Below, in pieces: positions 25,688 through 34,506 of a DNA stretch of 64,000 nt. The stretch spans positions 1 through 64,000 of the forward strand of contig JANOMT010000056.1 in NCBI GenBank assembly GCA_031420415.1, in the 5' to 3' direction. The position numbers were made by a program, and so were the translations under genes. Within the stretch, counting starts at the first letter, position 1, and each line of letters opens with the position of its first letter. A model generated the notes under the pieces. The model was not told the DNA's origin. It made no database searches and was given only the letters and a program-made list of their open reading frames with translations. The DNA is from JANYGA01 sp031420415. GTDB taxonomy: Bacteria; Vulcanimicrobiota; Vulcanimicrobiia; Vulcanimicrobiales; Vulcanimicrobiaceae.

Positions 25688-27192
25688 CGCACGAGCGCCT
25701 CGCGCGCGAGCGCAGCGGCATGGACGCCCGGTTCGCGATAGAGCGGATAGAGCGGGCCGACGGTGCGATCGACGGCCGCGCGATCGAGCCAGAGCGGCCC
25801 GCCGAGGCGCGCTTCGGCTTCGGGTAACACGCGGATGCGTGCGCGACCGGGGCCTGGTTCGCGAGCGACGAGTGGAGAATGTGCGTCGAGGAGTTTACGT
25901 GCGTTGCGTTCGCCGATGCGGTAATAGCTCATCGTTTCGACTTCGAGGCCCGGCACGATCGCTTTGACGACCGCGACGCCGTGCGCCGCCATTTCAGGCG
26001 TCGTGAAATCGACGTAGAGGACGTCGAGCCCGGCGTCGTGGAGCCGCTCGTAGAGCGTCGTAACGAGTTCTTCGCCGGGACGCGCGTCCGGGCGAAGCGT
26101 CGGTTCCCAATTCGGAAGCGACGTCGCACGTCGCGTCTCGCGTACGGTCAGTATCGGATCCGTGATCGCGGCCCGGAGTCGCGCGGTGTCGCATGCGAGC
26201 CACGACGACATCGCCTCGAGTGCGCGGTCTTCTTCGTCTGCAAGCGACGTGCGTTCGCGAACGCGTGCTAGATAGGCCGCAGGTGCGATGCCCTCGAGAT
26301 CCGCGAGCGGCCCGTGCGCGAAACGCTTGCGCGATCGAGCGGAGCCAAATTCCAACAGTGCCTTACGAATGGCGACGGCACGCGTCGGCGAGGCGGCTTC
26401 GCCCGCGGCCGTGATCGCGAGCGGGAACGGCGCGGCGATGCCCGGCCGTTCGGCGCCGACGACGAAGACGTTCGCGATGCCAAATTCGTCGTCGGCGAAT
26501 TTCACGATCGGTTCGATTCCGGCGCGGGCGAAACGATCGAGAAGATCGCCGACCACCGGATCGTCGAGGCCGTTGAGGTCGAGGGCGATACCGGCATCGA
26601 GCGCGCGAAAACGCACGCCGTTTCCGTCGCGTTGGAGCAATTCTTGAATGCCATGTGCGAGCGCGAAATCGCGCGTCGGGCCCGCGCCGAGGCCGTTCGT
26701 AATCGGCGTCGCGAATGGGGTATAGTCGCCGAGATCGGCGCGCGTTACCGCCACGACGTCGAGCGGCACGAAGACCTCCGCGCCGTCGGGATAGCGGCGC
26801 GCCGCGACCCACGCACGTTCGGTTTCACCATCGACGTCGGAGCCTGCAGGCATGCCCAAACGCCAAGGATGCACGACGAAATCGGCGCCGTACGCGTCGG
26901 CGAGCTCGCGATACGATGCCACGCGGCGCGGCATTTCCGAGAGCGTTGCGGCATGGACGCTCTCGGCGAGTTCGCCGAGCGCGCCCACGAGCGCCTGTGC
27001 GCTCGTCGCGCCGTAGCTATGGCCGTGATGGATCGAGCGCGCCGCATCGTCTGCGAAGAACACGGCCTTCCACGTGGGGATGCCGGCGACGTCGAGCGCG
27101 TCGATCGGGAAGACGTGTAATTCGCCGGGTGGCAAGGCCGCACGGTAGGCGCGCGCCGCGGGTGCTGCCGTCGACCAATCGAAGTCGTTCAT
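25684..27192 (-). CDS. YcaO-family ATP-dependent enzyme
   Basis: This 502-residue protein shows YcaO ATP-site segments: ALGELAESVH (~71-80), PITNGLGAGPTRDFALAHGI then ELLQRDG (~163-190) and AIRKALLEFGSARSR (~274-288). YcaO enzymes phosphorylate amides to make azolines, thioamides or amidines. No precursor-peptide gene, E1-like or TfuA partner is nearby, and the C-terminus lacks the proline-rich tail of RiPP cyclodehydratases. It ends REALVR. It sits in a small-molecule-type operon, so a non-peptidic substrate is possible. Overlaps of 4 bp on both sides show tight co-translation. Confidence 0.88.
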   Translation of the reverse strand: MNDFDWSTAAPAARAYRAALPPGELHVFPIDALDVAGIPTWKAVFFADDAARSIHHGHSYGATSAQALVGALGELAESVHAATLSEMPRRVASYRELADAYGADFVVHPWRLGMPAGSDVDGETERAWVAARRYPDGAEVFVPLDVVAVTRADLGDYTPFATPITNGLGAGPTRDFALAHGIQELLQRDGNGVRFRALDAGIALDLNGLDDPVVGDLLDRFARAGIEPIVKFADDEFGIANVFVVGAERPGIAAPFPLAITAAGEAASPTRAVAIRKALLEFGSARSRKRFAHGPLADLEGIAPAAYLARVRERTSLADEEDRALEAMSSWLACDTARLRAAITDPILTVRETRRATSLPNWEPTLRPDARPGEELVTTLYERLHDAGLDVLYVDFTTPEMAAHGVAVVKAIVPGLEVETMSYYRIGERNARKLLDAHSPLVAREPGPGRARIRVLPEAEARLGGPLWLDRAAVDRTVGPLYPLYREPGVHAAALAREALVR

Positions 27193-28001
27193 AGGTGAAG
27201 CGGTTGCGTGGAGGGACGCATCGCCGCGAGCTCGTCGAAGAATGCGAGCACGCGGGCGCGCTCCAACGGTGCGTCGTCGAACGTCGTGAAGACGTGGTCG
27301 AACTCGAGCGCCGCGAAGACGGCACGGTAATGCGCGAGTTCTCCCGGCGTGAGCGGAATCGCTTTGTGGTACGCCTTATGCGCGCTCAGCGCGATCGGTA
27401 CGCCGCGTTCGTCGCGCTCGATCTTGAGTGCGTCGCCGCAGAAGACGGCGCGCTTGCGGGCATCGTGAAGCAATGCGTGGCCTTCGTAGTGTCCACCGAT
27501 GTGATGTAGCGTGATCCCCGGTGCCAGATCGAGTGTCGCATCGTACGGCAGCGTGACCCGGAACGCCTTACTCCATGCGAGGCCGTCGCGATGGAGTGGG
27601 AGCTCGGGCGCGAAACGATCTTGCAATTGCCAGAGCGCGCCGCAGCCGTGCGGGTGCGACGTACTCGCAAATGCGAGGCCGCCGTGCGAGGCGATGAAAT
27701 CGAGCGCTTTCGTATCGTAGTAGCCCGCAGCTTCGTATGCGATATTGCCGTCATCGCGCAACACGAGCCATCCCGTGCCGCCGAGTCCCACCACGGGCTC
27801 CGTCGTAAAGCCGAAGATTCCAGGAACGATCTCGCGCCAGATCGTCGTCACGCGCGTTGCGAGCGTTGCAGCCGTGGTGAAGTGCCACCCATCTTCAGGA
27901 AGATCGTTGCGCACGTCCGTACAGACCGGGCATGCGGGTGGCGTTGTGAAGTATTGCTGCCAGAAGCCGCAGTTCTCGCAGACGTGGGGCGTCAGCGGCA
28001 T
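27189..28001 (-). CDS. Metallo-beta-lactamase-like protein with N-terminal zinc knuckle
   Basis: A 270-residue protein. It starts with CENCGFW and CPVC, about 15 residues apart, like a rubredoxin-type zinc ribbon. The MBL part follows from ~50: TGWLVLRDDGNIAYEA, then SHPHGCGALWQL in place of the HxHxDH motif (Asp and last His replaced by Cys and Gly), then HHIGGHYEGHALL and AVFCGDALK. So HxH, one His and one Asp ligand remain, and the metal site is altered. It overlaps the oxidoreductase gene by 10 bp and the YcaO gene by 4 bp. Confidence 0.75.
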   Translation of the reverse strand: MPLTPHVCENCGFWQQYFTTPPACPVCTDVRNDLPEDGWHFTTAATLATRVTTIWREIVPGIFGFTTEPVVGLGGTGWLVLRDDGNIAYEAAGYYDTKALDFIASHGGLAFASTSHPHGCGALWQLQDRFAPELPLHRDGLAWSKAFRVTLPYDATLDLAPGITLHHIGGHYEGHALLHDARKRAVFCGDALKIERDERGVPIALSAHKAYHKAIPLTPGELAHYRAVFAALEFDHVFTTFDDAPLERARVLAFFDELAAMRPSTQPLHL

Positions 28002-28993
28002 ACGACGGCCTCGCTCGCCGCGTCGCGTACGAGACGATCGAAGATCGCGAGTGCGGAGCGTTCGCGTTCGGCAGCCGAGCGATCGAAGCCCGAACCCGAT
28101 GCAACAGAATTCGTAAAGGACCGTACGAGACCCGCGAACGGCGATGCCAGCTCGTCAAAAACGATCGCGTTCGAGTGGCCGGTCGCCGCGTCGCAGATCG
28201 CAAGCGTGCCGCCGGGGGTTTGGCCCATGGTATCGGTTGCGGTCGCGAGCCCACGGGTTCCGACGACTTCGAGGCGGCGACGAGGGAGCGTCTCGGGATA
28301 GTTGTACGCAACGTGGAGTTGCGCGAGAACGTCGCCGCGCGTGCGCGCGACGATCGTCGCGCCGTCGTCGACGTCGTACGTATGGACGCGCCGTTGCGCG
28401 AACGCTCGCGCCTCGACGATCTCATCGTCCAGGAGCATCGCTACGAGATCGAGTCCGTGCGGCGCGAGATCGACGAGCGCCCCGCCGCCCGACCGCGCGG
28501 CATCGACACGCCAATTATCGTCCGTCCACGTTGCGGGAAGCCAACACGCGTAAACGATCCGAATCGCCGTCACGATGCCCAGCTCGCCCGCCGCGATCGA
28601 CGCGCGCAGACCGCGATGCGCGGGATGATGGCGCTGATCGTACGCCGTCGCGTAGGCGACGTTTGCGTGCGCGCATGCCGCGAGCATCGCTTCCCCATCG
28701 GCGAGCGACGTCGCCATCGGCTTTTCGCAGAGAACGTGTTTGCCGCGCGCAGCCGCGTGTTCGACCAGGCCGCGATGCGTCGAATTGGGTGTCGCGATGT
28801 AGACGACATCGACGAGATCGCACAGCGCGTCGATATCCGTGACGGCGATGAGGCCACGCGAACGCGCGAGTTCGCGCGCGATGGGATCGGGATCGCAGAC
28901 CGCGACGAGCCGCGCGTCGACGAGTGCGCGTAACGCGGGATCGGCATAATCGCGCGCGAGCCAGCCGTAACCGACGATTCCCCAGCGAAGCAC
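27992..28993 (-). CDS. Gfo/Idh/MocA-family NAD(P)-dependent oxidoreductase
   Basis: A 333-residue protein with an N-terminal Rossmann fold (GIVGYGWLARD), the TPNSTHRGLVEHAA region and the family's CEKP signature (HVLCEKPMATS). A C-terminal alpha/beta substrate domain contains GGGALVDLAPHGLDLV. Family members oxidise or reduce sugar and inositol hydroxyls. The GTG at 28993 is chosen because it begins exactly at the Rossmann strand and lies 2 nt after the methyltransferase stop; longer in-frame sequence upstream is Arg-rich shadow. With MIPS in the operon, an inositol-derived substrate is attractive. Confidence 0.88.
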   Translation of the reverse strand: MLRWGIVGYGWLARDYADPALRALVDARLVAVCDPDPIARELARSRGLIAVTDIDALCDLVDVVYIATPNSTHRGLVEHAAARGKHVLCEKPMATSLADGEAMLAACAHANVAYATAYDQRHHPAHRGLRASIAAGELGIVTAIRIVYACWLPATWTDDNWRVDAARSGGGALVDLAPHGLDLVAMLLDDEIVEARAFAQRRVHTYDVDDGATIVARTRGDVLAQLHVAYNYPETLPRRRLEVVGTRGLATATDTMGQTPGGTLAICDAATGHSNAIVFDELASPFAGLVRSFTNSVASGSGFDRSAAERERSALAIFDRLVRDAASEAVVCR

Positions 28994-28995
28994 GC

Positions 28996-30135
28996 CTACC
29001 AGCGCTCCGGTAGCGCCACGAGTTCGCGCGTTCGCGCCATGGTGACGATTCGAGCATCGTCCGACATCGTCGCGACCGCGGGAGCGGACGTGACGAGCGG
29101 ATACGTCGCCAGTGCGGCATATTCGCGTTCGTAACGCTCCGAAGGCCACACGATGCGCGTGCCGCCGTCTGCCACATAGAGTGGATTGCGCACGAGCGGC
29201 GCGCCGGGCATCGGCAGCGCAACGTCGTCGGCACACACGTGCGGGTTGCTCGCAGCGGGACCGTCGACGAACGCATACGCCGGTGCGGTTTCGGGGGCGC
29301 CGGCGATCGGTACGACACAGCGCACGACAGCGTCTGCCAAGGCGCGATCGTCGTAGAACACTGCCCCTGGAAAGAGCGCCGCGTAGCCTGTCCGATCGAG
29401 TGGCGCGCCTGCGGAGTAATTATCGACGGTCGCATTGTGCGCGTGCGATACGGCGATCGTGCCACCGGGATTGACGATGCGACGCATCTCGAACGCGACG
29501 TGCTCTTTTTGCGGTAAGAAGTACAATGCATCGTGCACGTGCACGAAGTCGTAGGCGGCAGAATCGATCGGCCAGCTCGTCGCGGCATCGAAACAGATGA
29601 GTCGCGCAGAGGGTGCGATGAAGTGCCGCGCGAGCCAGATTTTCGCAAAGACGACGTCGCCGCCGGCCACATCGACGCCGACACGTGCGAGTTCGCGCAA
29701 ATAGTGACCAGCTCCGCAGGCGACCTCGAACGATCGTTTCGTCTGGCGCGGGCGGTGTGCGGCGATGAGCCCGAGTCCCGCAACGAACGTCGGATCGCTA
29801 AAGCGATGGGCGAAATACGTTGAGACGCCGCCGAAACCGAGCGCAAGCATCGCGCCCCGAAACGTGAGCGTTTCGATATCGCGCGCGATCGCGCGACGTT
29901 CGTCGAGCGACGGCGCGGTCGTGGAATCCCAATCGTCGCGATCGCCGATGAGGAGTGCGAGCGCCTCGAAGCGATCGCCCGCGTCGAGCGCGTCGAGCGC
30001 GGCTGCGGCGAGGGTTTCGCGACCGACCCGGACGAACGGGATTCGATCGATCACGGGCCACCGACGCGTGCCATCGGTACACGAGTGCGCGGAATCGGCA
30101 CGGAGTGCGAAACCGCGCACGGGGGAATCGATCAC
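28996..30135 (-). CDS. SAM-dependent methyltransferase (class I)
   Basis: A 379-residue protein. A helical N-terminal ~120 residues precede motif I (SFEVACGAGHYLRELARVG, ~140-160), a GGDVVFAK strand, then YDFVHVHDALYF (motif IV region) and IVNPGGTIAVSHAHN. The C-terminal ~120 residues (ADGGTRIVWPSERYEREY) form an extra domain. The acceptor is unknown; an O- or N-methyl on the cluster product is plausible. It starts at GTG overlapping the HD-like gene stop (GTGA). Confidence 0.8.
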   Translation of the reverse strand: MIDSPVRGFALRADSAHSCTDGTRRWPVIDRIPFVRVGRETLAAAALDALDAGDRFEALALLIGDRDDWDSTTAPSLDERRAIARDIETLTFRGAMLALGFGGVSTYFAHRFSDPTFVAGLGLIAAHRPRQTKRSFEVACGAGHYLRELARVGVDVAGGDVVFAKIWLARHFIAPSARLICFDAATSWPIDSAAYDFVHVHDALYFLPQKEHVAFEMRRIVNPGGTIAVSHAHNATVDNYSAGAPLDRTGYAALFPGAVFYDDRALADAVVRCVVPIAGAPETAPAYAFVDGPAASNPHVCADDVALPMPGAPLVRNPLYVADGGTRIVWPSERYEREYAALATYPLVTSAPAVATMSDDARIVTMARTRELVALPERW

Positions 30136-31049
30136 GCGAGTCCGGCTTCGACGAGCACGCCGAGGTGAAAACGTTGAATCGGGCCCGCATGCACGAGTTC
30201 GAGGTCGTCCAGTGCGTGCGACATCTCGAATGCCGCAACGCGCGCGTATTGCCGAACCTGCAGGACGCGATCGATCACGTCGCCCGCGTGGAACGCTCGA
30301 GCTTCCGGCTCGTCAGTCGAGGGCAGGAGGCGCGTACGAACGTCTCTCGCGCGTGTCGCGAACTCTTGCGGAAGATCGCCGAGCACGCCTTCGGTGAAGC
30401 GCTCGACGATCGCATCGAGATGCGCGCCTAAGAGTAGTTCGCCGGCGAAGCCGGAGTCCGGTAAGACGGCATTATGGAGATGGTGGACCATGCCGAGCAA
30501 AAACGCGTCTTCGCCCGACGTATCGTAGCGTGGCGCTGCGAGGACCGCATAAACGCAGACGGCAAGACAATGCTCCGCGTGACTTTCGGGCGGTTCGAGG
30601 ACGAGCCGCGGCGCATCGGGCGCGGTCGCTCCAGCCCGTGGTTGATCGGCGAGTGCAAAGACGAACATCGGCACGTCGCCAAATGACGCAAGATCCGCGT
30701 CACCCGTGAGTGCAGCTCGCAGGGTAACGCGTTGCGCGGATGGGATGGGCGCGGCCGCGCGGTCGAATGCATCGCAGACGACCGCGAGTCGTTGCGCGGC
30801 ATCGAGTCCGCCGCGTGCGAGGATCGCGCCATCGATCGCGCCGAGACGCGACGCAGCAATCGCAAGCGCGGTCGTCTCTCGCGCCACCTCGCCGAGATCG
30901 ACGCCGTCGACCGCGCGACGCCAGGCGTGCGCGAAAAGGCCGGCTGCGACGGAGTGAGACGCCCCCGCCCGACGCGTGCGTTTGAGCGCGCCGATATCGT
31001 CGAAGAGCGTCGCGTACCGCGCGAGCGGACCGGCCGCAGCGGTCGTCAT
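30132..31049 (-). CDS. Degenerate HD-like helical protein of unknown function
   Basis: A 305-residue mostly helical protein. A central part reads HAEHCLAVCVYAVL, then FLLGMVHHLHNAVLPDSGF, then EARAFHAGDVIDRVLQVR. The spacing resembles an HD phosphohydrolase, but the tandem His-Asp is replaced (HHLHN), so metal binding and catalysis are doubtful. It follows the inositol-phosphate synthase through an ATGA overlap. The position recalls EboA beside MIPS in some clusters, but the EboA hallmark HDNYLGYL is absent. I do not assign a function. Confidence 0.55.
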   Translation of the reverse strand: MTTAAAGPLARYATLFDDIGALKRTRRAGASHSVAAGLFAHAWRRAVDGVDLGEVARETTALAIAASRLGAIDGAILARGGLDAAQRLAVVCDAFDRAAAPIPSAQRVTLRAALTGDADLASFGDVPMFVFALADQPRAGATAPDAPRLVLEPPESHAEHCLAVCVYAVLAAPRYDTSGEDAFLLGMVHHLHNAVLPDSGFAGELLLGAHLDAIVERFTEGVLGDLPQEFATRARDVRTRLLPSTDEPEARAFHAGDVIDRVLQVRQYARVAAFEMSHALDDLELVHAGPIQRFHLGVLVEAGLA

Positions 31050-32269
31050 CGCGTGGGGACGGAAACCTTTCGCTCCGATGTGAGCCACGTGCGTAGACGT
31101 GCCTCTTGTTTGCCGAAATCGTGTTCGGTTTCGTTGCCATCGATCGTCATCGGCGCTTTGAAGAAGACGCCGAGCTGCTCTTGAATGCCGCCCTCACCGC
31201 GTTGGCTAGCGAGATCGAGCGTACGCGCGATCTCGATGACGAGCGGTGCTGCGAGAATCGAATCGCGACACAAAAAATCGATCTTGATCTGCATCTTTTG
31301 CCCGAGGAAACCGGAAACGTCGATATTGTCCCAGGCTTCTTTGTTATCGCCGCGGGGCTTATAGTAATTGATCTTGACGATGTGATTGTCGACGGGATAA
31401 CCGAGGATCGAATCGAGTACAGAGGCCTTCGTCGCGAGCTTCGAAGCGAGCGAGGCCGGATCGTCGAGAGCTTCACCATCGCGATTGCCGAGGATGTTTG
31501 TCGAAAACCAGCCATCGACGTGAAGCGCGCGCGCTTTGAGCGCAGGCGCGATGACGGTTTTGAGCATCGTCTGCCCCGTCTTGCCATCTTTTCCCGCAAC
31601 GGGGACATTGCGACGATTCGCGAGTTCGACGAGGGCCGGAACGTCGGCGGCGAGACTCGGCGTAAAATTGCCGTAGGGCACGCCCGCATCGATCGCGGCG
31701 TATGCGTACAGCATCGCGGGCGGGATCTCGGCGTCGTTCGCATCGAGTGCGTGTTCGAAAGCTTTGAGACTCAAGAATTTCGGTGCGGCGAGGTCGGGCC
31801 AACGCTCGACCGACGCGAGATTAATGACGACGCATCCATCGGCGTGACTCGTCGCACGGAAGCTCGCGATATCGCTCTGAACCTGCGCGATCGTCGCGCG
31901 GTGGCCTGTCGCGGCGAACGCGTTCGAGCCCGTCACGTTATTGCACCAGCCGGGAGCCCCAATGGCGGGCATCGGCGCGAGCGCGGCGAGTGCGGGCGTG
32001 ACGGCGGCGAGCTGTTCGGTTTCGAGCACGCGATGATGTTGCGCGGCTGACGCGAGATCGTCGGGGTAGAGATCCCATCCGGCGAAAACCATCTCGGAAT
32101 AATCGGCGAGGCCGCTTGCCGAGACGTCGGCGAGGGGCAGGCCCGTCGTATCGCTAGCACCCGAACGGAGCAACTCGATGCCGGCGACGGCCGTCGTTGA
32201 GACAGCGCCGCCGAATCCTATGACGAGGACGCCGAGTTTGCGCTTAAACGTGGGGAGATGATCGGTCAC
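31046..32269 (-). CDS. Inositol-3-phosphate synthase (MIPS)
   Basis: This 407-residue enzyme opens with a Rossmann loop (VIGFGGAVSTT) and carries the family's GKDGKTGQTMLKTV, HVDGWFSTNILGNRDGEAL and NYYKPRGDNKEAWDNID segments, which hold the NAD and active-site lysines. It converts glucose-6-phosphate to L-myo-inositol-1-phosphate. The GTG at 32269 is preferred: a longer start at 32338 adds Arg-rich sequence and would overlap the candidate ECF-type promoter. It heads the nine-gene operon, so inositol phosphate is probably the starting material for the cluster. Confidence 0.92.
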   Translation of the reverse strand: MTDHLPTFKRKLGVLVIGFGGAVSTTAVAGIELLRSGASDTTGLPLADVSASGLADYSEMVFAGWDLYPDDLASAAQHHRVLETEQLAAVTPALAALAPMPAIGAPGWCNNVTGSNAFAATGHRATIAQVQSDIASFRATSHADGCVVINLASVERWPDLAAPKFLSLKAFEHALDANDAEIPPAMLYAYAAIDAGVPYGNFTPSLAADVPALVELANRRNVPVAGKDGKTGQTMLKTVIAPALKARALHVDGWFSTNILGNRDGEALDDPASLASKLATKASVLDSILGYPVDNHIVKINYYKPRGDNKEAWDNIDVSGFLGQKMQIKIDFLCRDSILAAPLVIEIARTLDLASQRGEGGIQEQLGVFFKAPMTIDGNETEHDFGKQEARLRTWLTSERKVSVPTR

Positions 32270-32670
32270 GTTGGTAGACACCCTTCTCGATGTACGAAGG
32301 CGCCATCGCAGGAGCGACGTCGCGCCATACTGACTCATGCTGCGGTTTCCAGGTTCCTCAATTTGGTCGCACTGCTATTACGTCTCATCTACGATTCACC
32401 CGCAAGCTTGTTACGAGAGACTTGCCGCAAGCAGTTTTCGCAACTGCGTGTGGCACCGGGCTGAGTCAAGTGGACTGCAAGCGCGCCATCGCCGGTGCTA
32501 TCCAGCGTTGCGGAGAGGCGCGCGGCATTAGCGTGAAGATCGGCTTGAAGCAGTGCCTCGCCGAAATCGATGTATTTTCTTAAAATTCCCGCAAAGCAAA
32601 AACGATGCGGTCCCGGCGTTCTTCGGGCGCGCCCAGGTCGTCGGATTCGGGAGGATTCAGATTCCGTTCG
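32270..32670. other. Upstream region of the nine-gene cluster
   Basis: About 400 bp without a credible gene. It contains the candidate promoter of the cluster and lies downstream of the beta-lactamase-like gene, which runs in the same direction. A 97-codon plus frame (32290-32583) shows no family features. Confidence 0.4.
32327..32357 (-). promoter_or_regulatory. Candidate ECF-sigma promoter of the cluster
   Basis: On the minus strand GGAACCT (32357-32351) is followed after 16 bp by GTCAGTAT (32334-32327). This is close to the GGAACTT-N15/16-GTCTAA pattern of RpoE-type ECF sigma factors. The expected transcript would start about 50 nt before the GTG of the MIPS gene. Confidence 0.4.
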
Positions 32671-34194
32671 TTATTTCGATACTTGAAGGCGTGTAAAGCG
32701 GCCAAGGCTCTCGTCGGTGAAACTGTCAGCGTTGCCAGCAGCACCGATCGAGAACGTGACCGCGTCGTATCCGTTGGTCGCGCCGGCCCAATGACGAATA
32801 AACTGCCCATTATCAAAATGACGAAGCGGCGCGACGAGATGCGCGGGACCGCACGACATGTGTAAGCCTGGTCCGTCCGTAGCGATCTCGCAGCGTCCGA
32901 AAAGATCGTTTTCATATATGCCGACGACACTCGCGAGCGGATACCCGAACGGACCGGGCTGCACGGGCGGAGCTGGCGGAGTGAAAAGCATGGGGAGTTT
33001 TTCGTTACGAGCGGCAATATCGGTAAGATCGGCTTCGGGGGAAGTACCGAGTAGCCGCTCGACGTAAAATGCCCGTATGGCTTCCGGAAGCGCCGTGACG
33101 TTGAGATTTGCAAGAATCACAATGCCGGAATTCTTGTCTGGGACGAGCGTCATCATCGTGCGCACACCAGCGAGCGCGCCCGCCTTCCCGACGATTTGGT
33201 GGCCGGCGTAGTCGATACTGTCGAATCCGAGACCGTAGAAGAATCCGGTGCGTTTCGTTGTTGGAGGCATCTCCGTAAACTCGATTTCGCCAACCATGCT
33301 CCTCGCGAACATTTCCGCGACCGTGTCGCGTTTGAGCAACTTTCCATCGTTCCCGTTACCGAGCAACGCCTGCATGAAATGGGTGAGATCCGTAACGGTA
33401 GAGGTTACCGAACCCGCAGCACCCATAACGTCCTGATCGTTCGCCGCCGTCGGTACGGTGCGGCCGTTCATGTTCTCGTGACCGATTGCCGAGTTTGGGT
33501 CGGAAAGATCGTGAACCGATGTCCCGGTGCGCGTCATGTGGAGCGGGTCGATGATGCGCTGCTTTAGGAGCGCATTCCACGATGCGCCGCCCACGCGTGC
33601 CTCGACTTCACCGGCAACGAAGAAGCCTGGATTTGAATATTGCGCCTCCTGCCGGAAAGTGACGATTGGCTGCAGATAACGCAGCCTGCGCAAAATTTCC
33701 GGGCGACTGTATCCGAGAGTGTTCAAGATATCACCTGAAAATTTAGGCCATCCGGTGCGATGCGCCAGCAAGTCGCGCATCGTCATCCACCGGGTTATGT
33801 ACGGGTCAAAGTCTACAAATTCAGGAAGATAATTGATAATCGGAGTGTCCCAAGAAAGCTTACCGTCGTCGACCATCGTGGCTGCCAACGCTCCGGTAAA
33901 AGCCTTACTGATGGAGGCAATCTGAAATATCGTGTTTCCATCTACTGCGCCCGGCTGCGTATTATTACGGACCCCGTAACCCTTGATGAGCACGATCTTG
34001 CCGTCTTGAACGACGGCGACGGCGGCGCCCGGCACCCCATACTGCGCGACTGCTTTCGAAATGAACTCATCGAGTTCGGCAATTGAAGCGGATGGAATAG
34101 CGGGTTGCGCGCAAAGCTGTAGTGGCGCGACTGCGATGAGAAGCACCGAAATAGCTACGAAAGGTCTAAAAAATCTATCGATCACGGGCCACAT
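32671..34194 (-). CDS. Exported serine beta-lactamase-like hydrolase (class C/PBP fold)
   Basis: A 507-residue protein with a signal segment (PFVAISVLLIAVAPLQLCAQ). The S-x-x-K motif is SISK at 94-97 and Y-x-N is YSN at 186-188; the third motif position reads GKAGALAG. The catalytic domain spans ~40-390. A C-terminal ~100-residue beta domain (VVGIYENDLFGRCEI) follows. Such proteins range from esterases and D-aminopeptidases to peptidases and rarely confer resistance. It is transcribed alone. Confidence 0.85.
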   Translation of the reverse strand: MWPVIDRFFRPFVAISVLLIAVAPLQLCAQPAIPSASIAELDEFISKAVAQYGVPGAAVAVVQDGKIVLIKGYGVRNNTQPGAVDGNTIFQIASISKAFTGALAATMVDDGKLSWDTPIINYLPEFVDFDPYITRWMTMRDLLAHRTGWPKFSGDILNTLGYSRPEILRRLRYLQPIVTFRQEAQYSNPGFFVAGEVEARVGGASWNALLKQRIIDPLHMTRTGTSVHDLSDPNSAIGHENMNGRTVPTAANDQDVMGAAGSVTSTVTDLTHFMQALLGNGNDGKLLKRDTVAEMFARSMVGEIEFTEMPPTTKRTGFFYGLGFDSIDYAGHQIVGKAGALAGVRTMMTLVPDKNSGIVILANLNVTALPEAIRAFYVERLLGTSPEADLTDIAARNEKLPMLFTPPAPPVQPGPFGYPLASVVGIYENDLFGRCEIATDGPGLHMSCGPAHLVAPLRHFDNGQFIRHWAGATNGYDAVTFSIGAAGNADSFTDESLGRFTRLQVSK

Positions 34195-34506
34195 AAGCCT
34201 GAACCCTCCATAACTGCATTTCGTGTCTATCGAAAACGCGACTCGTGCGGCAGAAGATAACGTTTTTTAGCGAGCAAACGTATTCCACAAGAACTCTTTA
34301 CGATTCCGCACCCCGGGGTAAGTACCTTAAATGTTTACCTTTTATAATTATCCGATTTCTAGCGATTAAAATCAAGACCGAATGAGTGAGCGCGTCGGGC
34401 TTTAGCCAGTAAATAAAGTCTGCGGGCGGTGAATGTCGTTGCTGCGCTCGAAAAATCTATCTCGTTATCACGAACAAGTATGATTACGGATCGGATGCTC
34501 GGAGTT
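34195..34506. other. Intergenic region
   Basis: About 310 bp of lower-GC DNA between two minus-strand genes. No frame is convincing. It includes the promoter region of the beta-lactamase-like gene; a poly-T/A-rich patch lies at 34335-34370. Confidence 0.4.

Noticed and set aside
30132..31049. EboA assignment for the protein after MIPS
   Set aside because: The position is suggestive, but the EboA hallmark segments are missing and no TatD, UbiA or dehydroquinate-synthase-like gene is present.
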